A stretch of 18,521 nucleotides of DNA. Origin: Burkholderiaceae bacterium (lineage in GTDB: Bacteria; Pseudomonadota; Gammaproteobacteria; Burkholderiales; Burkholderiaceae). Location of the stretch: assembly GCA_030151165.1 (NCBI GenBank), contig JASLEM010000518.1, forward strand, positions 1-18,521, read 5' to 3'. The notes below the pieces were generated by a model. The model ran no database searches, was not told the DNA's origin, and saw only the letters and a list, made by a program, of their open reading frames with translations. The position numbers and the translations under genes are program-made. Each line of letters opens with the position of its first letter. The stretch's first letter is position 1. Below, piece after piece: positions 8,706-15,124 of this stretch.

Positions 8706-9233
8706 CTACACGAGGAACAGGCGCTCGACGCTGAACGCGATCGTGCCCATCAGCACGCCGCCGCCGATCATCAACGCGAGGATCACGCCCAGCACGGGCG
8801 CCCAGCCGGTGCGCACCAGGCCCGGCGGCGGCGATTCCTCGTCCTCCTCGCGCGTGGCCTGCACCATCGGTTGCGACGGATCGCCGGCGTAGCGGCGGGC
8901 CCACTTGGCGTCGGAGGTGAGCCCGATCACGATCGCGCACAGCATGCCGATCGAGATCGTCAGGCCCAGCCACGGGATCAGCGCCCACGAGAGACGGTCG
9001 TCGACGCCGGCATCCGCCATGCGCTTCACGCCGACGAGGCCCACGATCGTCGGGATCGGGTACAGCCAGCCCGCGCGCGTGCGCAGGCCGTGCAGGTAGA
9101 AGTGATGCAGGCCCAGGCTGCCGGCGATGACGGCGATCCAGGTGGCGAGCGTCTTCGACGGCACTTCCGCCGGGTCGCGCAGGGCCGGCGCCGCGACGCG
9201 GTCCTCGGCGGCGGCCACCGCGGGCGACGTCAC
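8706..9233 (-). CDS. TM2-domain membrane protein
   Basis: 175 residues, starting with GTG at 9233 whose bases overlap the TGA stop of the acetyltransferase gene (GTGA), so translation is probably coupled. An alternative start 132 nt upstream would overlap that gene and give low-complexity Arg-rich sequence. Residues 28-70 carry the TM2 hallmark, two helices around GSLGLHHFYL (38-47). A third and probably split membrane segment lies at about 82-105, then an acidic loop (about 129-134) and a last helix at about 143-166. TM2 proteins have no agreed biochemical role in bacteria. The gene converges on the response-regulator gene, 19 bp between stops. Confidence 0.8.
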   Translation of the reverse strand: MTSPAVAAAEDRVAAPALRDPAEVPSKTLATWIAVIAGSLGLHHFYLHGLRTRAGWLYPIPTIVGLVGVKRMADAGVDDRLSWALIPWLGLTISIGMLCAIVIGLTSDAKWARRYAGDPSQPMVQATREEDEESPPPGLVRTGWAPVLGVILALMIGGGVLMGTIAFSVERLFLV

Positions 9234-9790
9234 GGCAGGTCCTCGCGTTCGACCGGCAGCGTGGCGCCGCCGGTGCCCAGGCGGCGCTGCATCAGGATGA
9301 CGTCGAGCCAGCGCTCGAACTTCCAGCCGGCGGCCTTGAGCACGCCGCTGTCCTCGAAGCCGCACGCGCGGTGCACCGCGATCGAGCCGTGGTTCTCGGC
9401 GTCGCCGATCACGGCCAGCATCTGGCGGATGCCCAGCGCCTCGCAGCGGGCGATGAGCTCGACCAGCAGCAGCTTGCCGACGCCCTGGCCGCGCGCGGCG
9501 GGCGACAGGTAGATCGAATCCTCGACGCAGAACCGGTAGGCACGGCGGGGGCGAAACTGGTTCGCGTAGGCGTAGCCCAGCACCTGGCCGTCGCGCTCGG
9601 CGACGAGCCAGGGCAGTTCCTGGGCGAGGATCGCGTCGCGGCGCCTGGCCATCTCGGCGTCGTCGGGCTCCTCCAGCTCGAAGGTGCCGGTGCCGTTGCG
9701 CACGGCCTCGCGGTAGATCTCGGCGCAGGCGGCGACGTCGGCCGTCGTGCTGTTGCGGATGGTCAAAGGGGTCGGGGTGGCGTCACTCAT
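9230..9790 (-). CDS. GNAT-family N-acetyltransferase, phosphinothricin/methionine-sulfoximine type
   Basis: 186 residues from ATG 9790. The acetyl-CoA loop is RGQGVGK (100-106). The flanking pattern, with NGTGTFE (32-38), FCVEDSIYL (87-95), RQMLAVIGD (122-130), N-x-GSIAVHRACGF (133-145) and GWKFERWLDVILMQ (155-168), matches the Pat/Bar/MddA group that acetylates methionine sulfoximine, phosphinothricin and related L-amino acids. The real substrate is unknown. Upstream on this strand a TATAAA (9805-9800) lies only 9 nt from the ATG, so any transcript from it would be nearly leaderless. It overlaps the TM2 gene by 4 nt, forming a two-gene unit. Confidence 0.88.
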   Translation of the reverse strand: MSDATPTPLTIRNSTTADVAACAEIYREAVRNGTGTFELEEPDDAEMARRRDAILAQELPWLVAERDGQVLGYAYANQFRPRRAYRFCVEDSIYLSPAARGQGVGKLLLVELIARCEALGIRQMLAVIGDAENHGSIAVHRACGFEDSGVLKAAGWKFERWLDVILMQRRLGTGGATLPVEREDLP

Positions 9791-9801
9791 GGCGATCAGT
9801 T

Positions 9802-9807
9802 TATAAT
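9802..9807 (+). promoter_or_regulatory. Consensus -10 box upstream of the rpsP operon
   Basis: TATAAT occurs here in an AT-rich island unique within very GC-rich surroundings. No good -35 is seen at 16-18 bp spacing. It would start transcription about 220 nt before rpsP. The same island reads TATAAA on the minus strand facing the acetyltransferase gene, so it may serve both directions. Confidence 0.55.
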
Positions 9808-10035
9808 GCGCGGTTTTCGGCGTTGGCTGGCGCCTTGCCTGGAGCTTGCGGACTGATCCTCCGCGCGGACTGACGTCCCGAGCTCCGCCGCGTGGGGTGC
9901 CAGCGTATCTAACTGCGTCGAATGTAGCGCTGCCGTCGTGGCCGGTCTCGAGACCGGGCAGGGCGCGGCAACACCGTTTGGCCCGGCCTTGCGTGTCTCC
10001 CTGGCGCGGCAAACAACCAAACTTAGGAATTCATC
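9808..10035 (+). promoter_or_regulatory. Long structured 5' leader of rpsP
   Basis: This stretch has no supported coding frame. It holds a perfect 16-bp palindrome CCGGTCTC-GAGACCGG (9942-9957), which as RNA gives a 6-bp stem with a TCGA loop, enclosed by TGCCG (9931-9935) pairing with CGGCA (9966-9970). It also holds two direct repeats: GCGGACTGA at 9848-9856 and 9865-9873, and GGCGCGGCAA at 9962-9971 and 10003-10012. The rpsP ribosome binding site AGGA is at 10025-10028. An autoregulatory leader is plausible; the structure is read by eye only. Confidence 0.45.
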
Positions 10036-10314
10036 ATGGTCGTCATTCGACTTGCCCGCGGCGGTGCCAAGAAGCGCCCGTTCTACAACATCGTGGTCGC
10101 CGACTCGCGCGAACGCCGCGACGGTCGCTATCTCGAGCGCGTCGGTTTCTACAACCCGATGGCCTCGGGCGGCGAAGAGCCCCTGCGCGTCGTGTTCGAC
10201 CGCGTCACCTACTGGAAGAGCGTCGGCGCCCAGGCGTCCCCGACGGTCCAGCGCCTGCTCGACCAGGCCGCCAAGAAGGTGGCCGCGCCCGTCGCCGCTC
10301 CGGCTGCCGCCTGA
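10036..10314 (+). CDS. rpsP: 30S ribosomal protein S16
   Basis: 92 residues. The whole N-terminal part is typical S16: [20 protein letters not shown], then [11 protein letters not shown] and the ERVGFYNP motif (35-42). S16 binds 16S rRNA in the 30S body and is needed for assembly. The C-terminus ends in a Lys/Ala/Pro tail (about 80-92), somewhat longer than in E. coli S16. The start is ATG at 10036 with AGGA seven bases before it. It is the first gene of the operon rpsP-rimM-trmD-rplS; rimM begins 46 nt after its stop. Confidence 0.98.
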   Translation: MVVIRLARGGAKKRPFYNIVVADSRERRDGRYLERVGFYNPMASGGEEPLRVVFDRVTYWKSVGAQASPTVQRLLDQAAKKVAAPVAAPAAA

Positions 10315-10360
10315 TGTCGGCCAGTCTTCTGCGCGCCCGTCCCGACTCCGGCTCGTGCCG

Positions 10361-11050
10361 ATGAGCCCCGCCGAGCGCGCCGAAGACGTCTCCTGGCCCG
10401 AAGACGCGATCGAAGTCGGTCGCATCCTCGGCGCCTGGGGCATCAAGGGCGGCATCAAGGTGCTGCCCTTCGCCGCGGATCCGCAGGCGCTGTTTTCCGC
10501 CAAGGTCTGGTTCCTGAAACCGGCCGAGAGCGTGAAGCCGCCCGCGGCGTCCGCCGCCACGAATCCGCTGAAGCCCGGCAAGCCTGCCGTGGTTCCGGCC
10601 CACAAGACCCCCGCCCAGAAGGCCGCGCTCGCCGCGCCGCTGCCCGTGGCGCTGCACGTCAACGGCGTGCGCGACCAGGGTGACGCGATCGTCGCGCTCG
10701 CCCCCGAGATCCCCGACCGCGACGCCGCCGAGGCGATGAAGGGCGTGCGCATCTTCGTGTCGCGCGCCACCTTCCCGAAGCCCGACGACGGCGAGTTCTA
10801 CTGGATCGACCTGATCGGCCTGTCGGTCTTCAACCGCGACGACGTGGCCCTCGGCGACGTCATCGGCCTGATCGACACCGGCCCGCACTGCGTGCTGCGC
10901 GTCAAGCCGGCCGCCGTCGCCGTGCCGGGCGAAGCCGCCCCGGCCGAGCCTGCCGCCGACGAGCGCCTGATCCCCTTCGTCGACGCCTACGTCGACGCCG
11001 TCGACCTTCCCGGCCACCGCATCGTCGTCGACTGGGGCCTCGACTACTGA
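10361..11050 (+). CDS. rimM: 16S rRNA processing protein RimM, with large insertion
   Basis: 229 residues; most RimM proteins have about 170-180. The N-terminal domain has the signature [16 protein letters not shown] (19-34) and the C-terminal PRC-barrel has FYWIDLIGL (146-154) and the end motif [18 protein letters not shown]. RimM binds S19 and the 30S head during maturation. Two insertions stand out: residues about 54-95, rich in Lys, Pro and Ala, and about 183-200, also Ala/Pro-rich. The first interrupts the N-terminal beta domain. Insertions of this sort are, from memory, usual in Burkholderiales, so this is a lineage mark, not damage. ATG 10361 has only a weak Shine-Dalgarno, so coupling to rpsP translation is possible. 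Confidence 0.95.
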   Translation: MSPAERAEDVSWPEDAIEVGRILGAWGIKGGIKVLPFAADPQALFSAKVWFLKPAESVKPPAASAATNPLKPGKPAVVPAHKTPAQKAALAAPLPVALHVNGVRDQGDAIVALAPEIPDRDAAEAMKGVRIFVSRATFPKPDDGEFYWIDLIGLSVFNRDDVALGDVIGLIDTGPHCVLRVKPAAVAVPGEAAPAEPAADERLIPFVDAYVDAVDLPGHRIVVDWGLDY

Positions 11051-11118
11051 CCGTCCCGATCCGCCGGCCGCGCCCGCGCGAGCCCGCGCCGTCACCTCCG
11101 CCATCGCCGGAAAGCCGC

Positions 11119-11892
11119 ATGCGCTTCGACGTCGTCACGCTGTTCCCCGACCTGTTCGCGCCGTTCCTGGCGCAGGGCATCACGCGCCGCGCCTACGAAT
11201 CGCGCCAGGTCGACGTGCAGCTCTGGCCCTTGCGCGACCACGCCGAGGGCACGTATCGCCGTGTCGACGACCGCCCGTTCGGCGGCGGCCCCGGCATGGT
11301 GATGCTGGCCGAGCCGCTCGAGCGCGCGCTCGCGGCCGTCGCCGCCGCGCGCGAGGCCGCCGGCGCGCCGAAGGCGCCCGTCGTGCTGTTCACGCCCACC
11401 GGCCGCCGCATCGACCAGCCCCTCGTGCGCGACTGGGCCGCCGGCCCGGGCGCGGTGCTGCTGTGCGGCCGCTACGAAGGGATCGACCAGCGCGTGATCG
11501 ACCGCCACGTCGACGTCGAGCTGAGCCTGGGCGACTTCGTGCTGTCCGGCGGCGAACTGCCGGCGCTGACGCTGCTCGACGCCATCGCGCGCCTGATGCC
11601 CGGCGTGCTCGGCGACGAGCAGTCGCACCTGCAGGACAGCTTCGAGCAGGGCCTGCTCGATTGCCCGCACTTCAGTCGGCCGGAAGTGCTGGCGACGGGC
11701 GAGGGCGAGGTGCCGGTGCCGCCGGTGCTGCTGTCCGGCAACCACAAGGAAATCGCACGCTGGCGCCGCGAGCAGTCGCTCACGTTGACGGCCCGGCGCC
11801 GCCCCGACCTGATCGCCGCCGCTCGCACGGCCGGCCAGCTCACGAAGGCCGACGAGAAGTTTCTGGCCAACCTGGATCCGGGCGCGCTATAA
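11119..11892 (+). CDS. trmD: tRNA (guanine-37-N1)-methyltransferase
   Basis: 257 residues, normal length. TrmD methylates G37 next to the anticodon using S-adenosylmethionine and prevents frameshifting. The SPOUT-fold trefoil knot segments are clear: [12 protein letters not shown] (114-125) and [15 protein letters not shown] (136-150). The catalytic region [20 protein letters not shown] (171-190) carries the catalytic Asp173. The start is ATG at 11119 with GGAAAG at 11109-11114. The stop TAA is part of a TATAAT hexamer (11888-11893) that may act as a promoter for rplS. The gene lies 68 nt after rimM. Confidence 0.98.
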   Translation: MRFDVVTLFPDLFAPFLAQGITRRAYESRQVDVQLWPLRDHAEGTYRRVDDRPFGGGPGMVMLAEPLERALAAVAAAREAAGAPKAPVVLFTPTGRRIDQPLVRDWAAGPGAVLLCGRYEGIDQRVIDRHVDVELSLGDFVLSGGELPALTLLDAIARLMPGVLGDEQSHLQDSFEQGLLDCPHFSRPEVLATGEGEVPVPPVLLSGNHKEIARWRREQSLTLTARRRPDLIAAARTAGQLTKADEKFLANLDPGAL

Positions 11893-11893
11893 T
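11888..11893 (+). promoter_or_regulatory. Possible internal -10 box for rplS overlapping the trmD stop codon
   Basis: A consensus TATAAT spans the last codon and stop of trmD. No recognisable -35 lies 16-18 bp upstream. If used, transcription would begin near 11900 and give rplS its own structured leader, allowing L19 to be made in excess of RimM and TrmD. Confidence 0.4.
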
Positions 11894-12040
11894 CGCAGGC
11901 TCACCGTTCCTCTGCCGGGCAGAAGTGGCGGGAGAGCGCCGGACTGTCAATCCGCAGGCCCGCTCTCCGACTGGATGGACTCCAGTGCCGCGTTCCAAGC
12001 AATAGTGCGCCGTCAAGAACGGATTTGACAAAGGTTCCTC
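11894..12040 (+). promoter_or_regulatory. Structured trmD-rplS spacer, candidate rplS leader RNA
   Basis: Three successive hairpins are seen. H1: TCTGC-CGG-GCAGA (11911-11923). H2: an 8-bp perfect stem GGAGAGCG/CGCTCTCC (11931-11938 with 11961-11968) enclosing CGGA-CTGTCAA-TCCG (11940-11954). H3: ACTGG-ATGGACT-CCAGT (11970-11986). The inner loop of H2 and H3 each have 7 nt, like tRNA anticodon and T arms, and AGAGCGCCGGA with the loop CTGTCAA resembles the D/anticodon region of an Asn/Asp tRNA. No acceptor stem or TTC loop exists, so it is not a tRNA. The rplS ribosome binding site AAAGG is at 12030-12034. Confidence 0.5.
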
Positions 12041-12394
12041 ATGGATCTGATCGCTACCCTCGAGCAGGAAGAGATTTCCCGCCTCGGCAAGAACATCCCG
12101 ACGTTCGCCCCCGGCGACACCGTGATCGTCAACGTCAACGTCGTCGAAGGCACGCGCAAGCGCGTCCAGGCGTACGAAGGCGTCGTCATCGCCCGTCGCA
12201 ACCGCGGCCTGAACTCCAACTTCATCGTTCGCAAGATCTCCAGCGGCGAAGGCGTGGAACGTACGTTCCAGCTGTACAGCCCGCTGATCGCGTCGATCGA
12301 AGTCAAGCGCCGCGGCGACGTCCGCCGCGCCAAGCTGTACTACCTGCGCGAGCGCTCGGGCAAGTCGGCGCGCATCAAGGAAAAGCTGTCCTGA
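12041..12394 (+). CDS. rplS: 50S ribosomal protein L19
   Basis: 117 residues, normal length. Characteristic L19 sequence throughout: the PGDTV strand (26-30), [23 protein letters not shown] in the middle, [17 protein letters not shown], then [17 protein letters not shown] near the end. L19 sits at the 30S-50S interface. The start is ATG at 12041 with AAAGG 6 nt before it. It is the last gene of the operon, followed by two hairpins, the second an intrinsic terminator. Confidence 0.98.
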   Translation: MDLIATLEQEEISRLGKNIPTFAPGDTVIVNVNVVEGTRKRVQAYEGVVIARRNRGLNSNFIVRKISSGEGVERTFQLYSPLIASIEVKRRGDVRRAKLYYLRERSGKSARIKEKLS

Positions 12395-12400
12395 GAACGC

Positions 12401-12462
12401 AGCGTCCTCTCGCAGGACGCTTCGGTTCCAGACCACGAAAGCCCGGCAGTGCCGGGCTTTTT
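12401..12462 (+). terminator. Intrinsic terminator of the rpsP-rplS operon, preceded by a second hairpin
   Basis: The terminator stem AAAGCCCGGC-AGT-GCCGGGCTTT (12438-12460) is 10 bp with a 3-nt loop and ends in a run of five T (12458-12462). Upstream lies another perfect 8-bp hairpin, AGCGTCCT-CTCGC-AGGACGCT (12401-12421), starting 6 nt after the rplS stop; it may protect the 3' end or help termination. Confidence 0.9.
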
Positions 12463-12550
12463 GCTTTCCGGAGGGCTTGTCGCCGCGGAATGTGAAGCGT
12501 GGCGCGCCGCGGTCGGCGACACTGTCGCGTTCCGACTGACTTCATCATCC

Positions 12551-13576
12551 ATGCTGCCTCGCTTTCCATTCCTTCGAACGCTCGCCGGCGCGCTGCTGCT
12601 CGGCACGATGTGCTTGGCCCGCGCGGCTGGAGACGTCCCCGTCGCCGACGAAGCGTCGATCAAGGGCGCGGTCTCGGCCGCCATCGCCAGCGAGGACTTC
12701 GCCGCGCTGGATCGCGAAGAGACCCAGCTGCGCACGACGCGCGCCATGCAGCCCAACGGAATCTGGGGGCTTCGCACCTTCTACGCCGCGGTGACGATCC
12801 ACTGGCGCGTCGACGACGATGCCGCGCTCACGCGCGAGGAAATGTTCCTGAAGCGCTGGCTCGCGGCCTCGCCGCGATCGCTCGCGGCTCCCGTGCTGCT
12901 GGGGCGCGCCTACACGGCGCATGCGTTCCAACGGCGCGGCGGCAGCTATGCGAGCGAGGTGTCGGCGGCGCAGTGGGCGGGTTACCGGCAGAACCTCGCG
13001 CTGGCGAAGGAGGCCTTCGGCATCAACGCGGCCGCGCAGCATGGCAATCCCGCGTGGTATTCGCTGCGCCTCGTCACGGCCACGAGCGACACGATGTCGC
13101 CCGCGGAGTTCGCGGGCCTGCTGCGCGACAGCCTCGTGCTGGCCCCCGACTACAACGAGCCCCTGCGCGCGGCCGTCCACTACGCGAGCCCCAAATGGGG
13201 CGGCTCGGCCGACATGCTCGAGCAGCTGGGGCAGGTGGTTCTCAAGACGGCGGGCCCGAGCGCCTACACGGTGATGTACACCGAGGCCTACCGGCGCAAC
13301 GGCTGCGATTGCGACTTCAAGGCGGAAGACCTGCACATCCAGTGGCCGGTGTTCGAAAGAGGCCTCCAGCAACGGCTGCAGACGCTGAAGGGGCCTTACT
13401 TCGTCAACATGTATGCGGCGATCGCGTGCAACACCGGTCACACGGCGACGCTGGACGGCCTGAAGGATCTGCTGATCCAACGGGGCAAGATGCGCTACGC
13501 CTGGAACGAGTTCGCGGCGAAGCCGAGCTGCCAGCAATGGATGAACGAGCTGCGTGCGCCCGAGGTGCAGGGGTAG
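12551..13576 (+). CDS. Exported DUF4034-like protein of unknown function
   Basis: 341 residues from ATG 12551. The frame continues upstream, but starting here gives a clean signal peptide (residues 1-26: FLRTLAGALLLGTMCLARA-AG). The mature part is helical. It contains W-RGGSYASEVS near 128-138, AQW-GYRQNLALAKEAF (140-156) and PKWGGS (214-219), a pattern I recall from DUF4034 proteins of proteobacteria; that identification is by memory. Five cysteines occur (20 in the signal peptide, then 252, 254, 293, 327), with CDC at 252-254. Function is unknown, presumably periplasmic. The gene begins 88 bp after the rplS terminator; a 13-bp dyad GCGACA-C-TGTCGC (12516-12528) lies just upstream. It converges on the next small gene with 10 bp between. 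Confidence 0.8.
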   Translation: MLPRFPFLRTLAGALLLGTMCLARAAGDVPVADEASIKGAVSAAIASEDFAALDREETQLRTTRAMQPNGIWGLRTFYAAVTIHWRVDDDAALTREEMFLKRWLAASPRSLAAPVLLGRAYTAHAFQRRGGSYASEVSAAQWAGYRQNLALAKEAFGINAAAQHGNPAWYSLRLVTATSDTMSPAEFAGLLRDSLVLAPDYNEPLRAAVHYASPKWGGSADMLEQLGQVVLKTAGPSAYTVMYTEAYRRNGCDCDFKAEDLHIQWPVFERGLQQRLQTLKGPYFVNMYAAIACNTGHTATLDGLKDLLIQRGKMRYAWNEFAAKPSCQQWMNELRAPEVQG

Positions 13577-13586
13577 GGCTGCGCGC

Positions 13587-13862
13587 CTATCTGGGCAGCC
13601 CGAAGCTCTTCGGCCCGCCGCCGAGCGGCAACCCGGCGCCGAGCCCGAGGCCGGCGTCCGGCTGGCGGAAGCGGAAGACGCGCTTGCCGTCCAGCGTCTC
13701 GAACGCGGCGGGGTCGTCGGTGGGCTTGAGCCGTTCGCCGGAGGCGAGGGCGTGCGACATCTGCGTCGTGCCGTTCGACAGCGCGACCTCGAAGCGCACG
13801 ATGATGCACGCCTCGCCACGCGGGCCGATGGCTTCGAATCGTTCGGGGGTGGAGGTTTTCAC
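13587..13862 (-). CDS. Small hypothetical protein, 91 aa
   Basis: The frame reads VKTSTPERFEAIG, then EACIIVRFEVALSN, then PAAFETLDGKRVFRF and a Gly/Leu/Pro-rich tail. Alternating hydrophobics suggest a small beta-rich domain. The start is taken as GTG at 13862, where family-like sequence begins; upstream in frame the sequence becomes Arg-rich and there is no ATG near. No Shine-Dalgarno is evident. The amino-acid content, unlike the Arg/Ala-rich shadows of this GC-rich DNA, supports a real gene. I do not recognise the family. It is divergent from the 71-aa gene at 13983 and converges on the DUF4034-like gene. Confidence 0.6.
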   Translation of the reverse strand: MKTSTPERFEAIGPRGEACIIVRFEVALSNGTTQMSHALASGERLKPTDDPAAFETLDGKRVFRFRQPDAGLGLGAGLPLGGGPKSFGLPR

Positions 13863-13943
13863 CGGGCGATTCTGGGGCCGCGCGCGCCGATCGGGTGCGC
13901 GGCAGGAGAAATAGCTGATTTCAAACGTATCGAGGTACGACGC

Positions 13944-13972
13944 TTGCCGCTTTCGGTGACCTCCGTTATCCG
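13944..13972 (+). promoter_or_regulatory. Weak candidate promoter for the 71-aa gene
   Basis: TTGCCG (13944-13949) and TATCCG (13967-13972) are 17 bp apart, matching consensus at 4 and 3 of 6 positions. The -10 would end only 10 nt before the ATG, so the transcript would be nearly leaderless. The region 13915-13945 is locally AT-richer than its surroundings. Confidence 0.25.
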
Positions 13973-13982
13973 CTTTCGCCTC

Positions 13983-14198
13983 ATGCGCCACGACCCCACC
14001 CGCGCCCAGCTCGACCTGTTGCTCCACGCCGGCGTCTTCGGCCTCTGCCGGATCCCGGCCGACGCGATCGACGATGTCGCGCACCTGCGCGACGCCGGCC
14101 TCGTCGAGCTCAACGACGACGGCTGCTTCCAGCTGACCCTGCAGGGCGAGCGCCAGGTGCTCGCCGAAGGCGGCACGATCAAGCCGCGCGTCCATTGA
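13983..14198 (+). CDS. Small hypothetical protein, 71 aa, possible winged-helix fold
   Basis: The sequence MRHDPTRAQLDLLLHAGVFG, then IPADAIDDVAHLRDAGLVEL, then CFQLTLQGERQVLAEGG has the look of a minimal winged helix: helix, helix-turn-helix with LRDAGLVEL leading to a beta hairpin, and LT-QGERVL as the wing. The open frame extends upstream but there it runs through the divergent gene region as Arg-rich shadow, so ATG 13983 is preferred. No Shine-Dalgarno is clear. The role may be DNA binding or protein contact; this is inference from pattern alone. Confidence 0.55.
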   Translation: MRHDPTRAQLDLLLHAGVFGLCRIPADAIDDVAHLRDAGLVELNDDGCFQLTLQGERQVLAEGGTIKPRVH

Positions 14199-14245
14199 CG
14201 GCCGCCGTGTCGGTGGCGTCCGCGTGACCGGCCTGTGACGCGCTC

Positions 14246-14269
14246 ACGAGCGGGGTGACGAGCGGGGTG
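14246..14269. repeat. Perfect tandem repeat of a 12-bp unit
   Basis: ACGAGCGGGGTG occurs twice head to tail in the 157-bp gap before the CoA pyrophosphatase gene, followed by another A. GTGAC also recurs nearby (14234-14239 region). It could be a regulator binding site or a slippage product. Confidence 0.7.
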
Positions 14270-14355
14270 AAAGCGCGACGCCGATGCAGCCGGCACCGCA
14301 AGGCCCGACAATCGTCCGACCGACCCGACCCGCGTCGTCCGCCCGCCGCCCCTGA

Positions 14356-15117
14356 ATGTCCGCTGCCGACTCACCGTCCGATCCTTCCGCCGCGCCGGCG
14401 CGCCCCGCCGTGCGTGCGCCGATCCGCGAGCCGAACCTCGCGCCCGTCGTCGGCCGCGACGACCACCTGCCGGCCGTGCCGCTCGACCGCCTCCAGCCCG
14501 ACGCGCTGCGTGCCCGCTTTCTCCCCACGATGGCGATGCCGTCCGACGGCGAGGCCGCGTGGGTGCCCGAGTTCGTCGGCGACGGCCAGCGCATCGTCGA
14601 GCGCGAGATGCGCGCTGCAGCCGTGCTGATCCCGCTGGTGCGCCGCCCCGAGGGGCTGACGGTGCTGCTGACGCGCCGCACCGACCACCTCAACGACCAC
14701 GCCGGCCAGATCAGCTTCCCCGGCGGCCGCACCGATCCGGAAGACGCCGACGCCGTCGCCACCGCGCTGCGCGAGGCGCGCGAGGAGGTCGGCATCGAGC
14801 CGGACGAGGTCGAGGTCATCGGCCGCCTGCCGGTCTACACGACGGTCACCGCCTACGCCGTGACGCCCATCGTCGGCCTGCTCGCGCCCCCGCGCGCGCT
14901 GGCGCTCGACGCCTTCGAGGTCGCCGAGGTCTTCGAAGTCCCGCTGGCCTTCCTCATGACCCCGGCCAACCACCGGCGACACGCGTTCCAGTTCCAGGGC
15001 ATCGACCGCCGCTTCCTGTCGATGCCGTGGGGCGCCGACGCGAAGGGCGCCGAGTACTTCATCTGGGGCGCGACGGCGGCGATGTTGCGGAACCTGTACG
15101 CGTTCCTGATCCGCTAG
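14356..15117 (+). CDS. CoA pyrophosphatase, Nudix family (NudL-like)
   Basis: 253 residues. After a disordered Pro/Ala-rich N-terminus, the Nudix domain spans about 83-245. It has the CoA-type signature LLTRRTDHLNDHAGQ (104-118) leading into FPGG (121-124), and the Nudix helix LREAREEVGI (138-147), with the 14-residue spacing between GG and RE that NudL/YeaB shows. The enzyme should cleave CoA and oxidised CoA to 4'-phosphopantetheine and 3',5'-ADP, using Mg or Mn. The N-terminal extension (about 80 residues) is longer than in E. coli NudL; a similar extended form is common in betaproteobacteria as I recall. The ATG 14356 has no clear Shine-Dalgarno. It converges on the pilin-like gene, 7 bp between stops. 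Confidence 0.93.
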   Translation: MSAADSPSDPSAAPARPAVRAPIREPNLAPVVGRDDHLPAVPLDRLQPDALRARFLPTMAMPSDGEAAWVPEFVGDGQRIVEREMRAAAVLIPLVRRPEGLTVLLTRRTDHLNDHAGQISFPGGRTDPEDADAVATALREAREEVGIEPDEVEVIGRLPVYTTVTAYAVTPIVGLLAPPRALALDAFEVAEVFEVPLAFLMTPANHRRHAFQFQGIDRRFLSMPWGADAKGAEYFIWGATAAMLRNLYAFLIR

Positions 15118-15124
15118 CCGGGGC

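Noticed and set aside
11924..11997. A tRNA-Asn/Asp-like gene in the trmD-rplS spacer
   Set aside because: Anticodon-arm and T-arm geometry are present, but there is no pairing 5' acceptor half, no TTC T-loop, the region between the arms is 14 nt, and the D-arm bases pair better in an 8-bp stem with CGCTCTCC.
13495..13809. A 104-codon minus-strand frame overlapping the 91-aa gene
   Set aside because: Arg-rich composition in a different frame and overlap with the end of the DUF4034-like gene; the alternative frame has more protein-like content.
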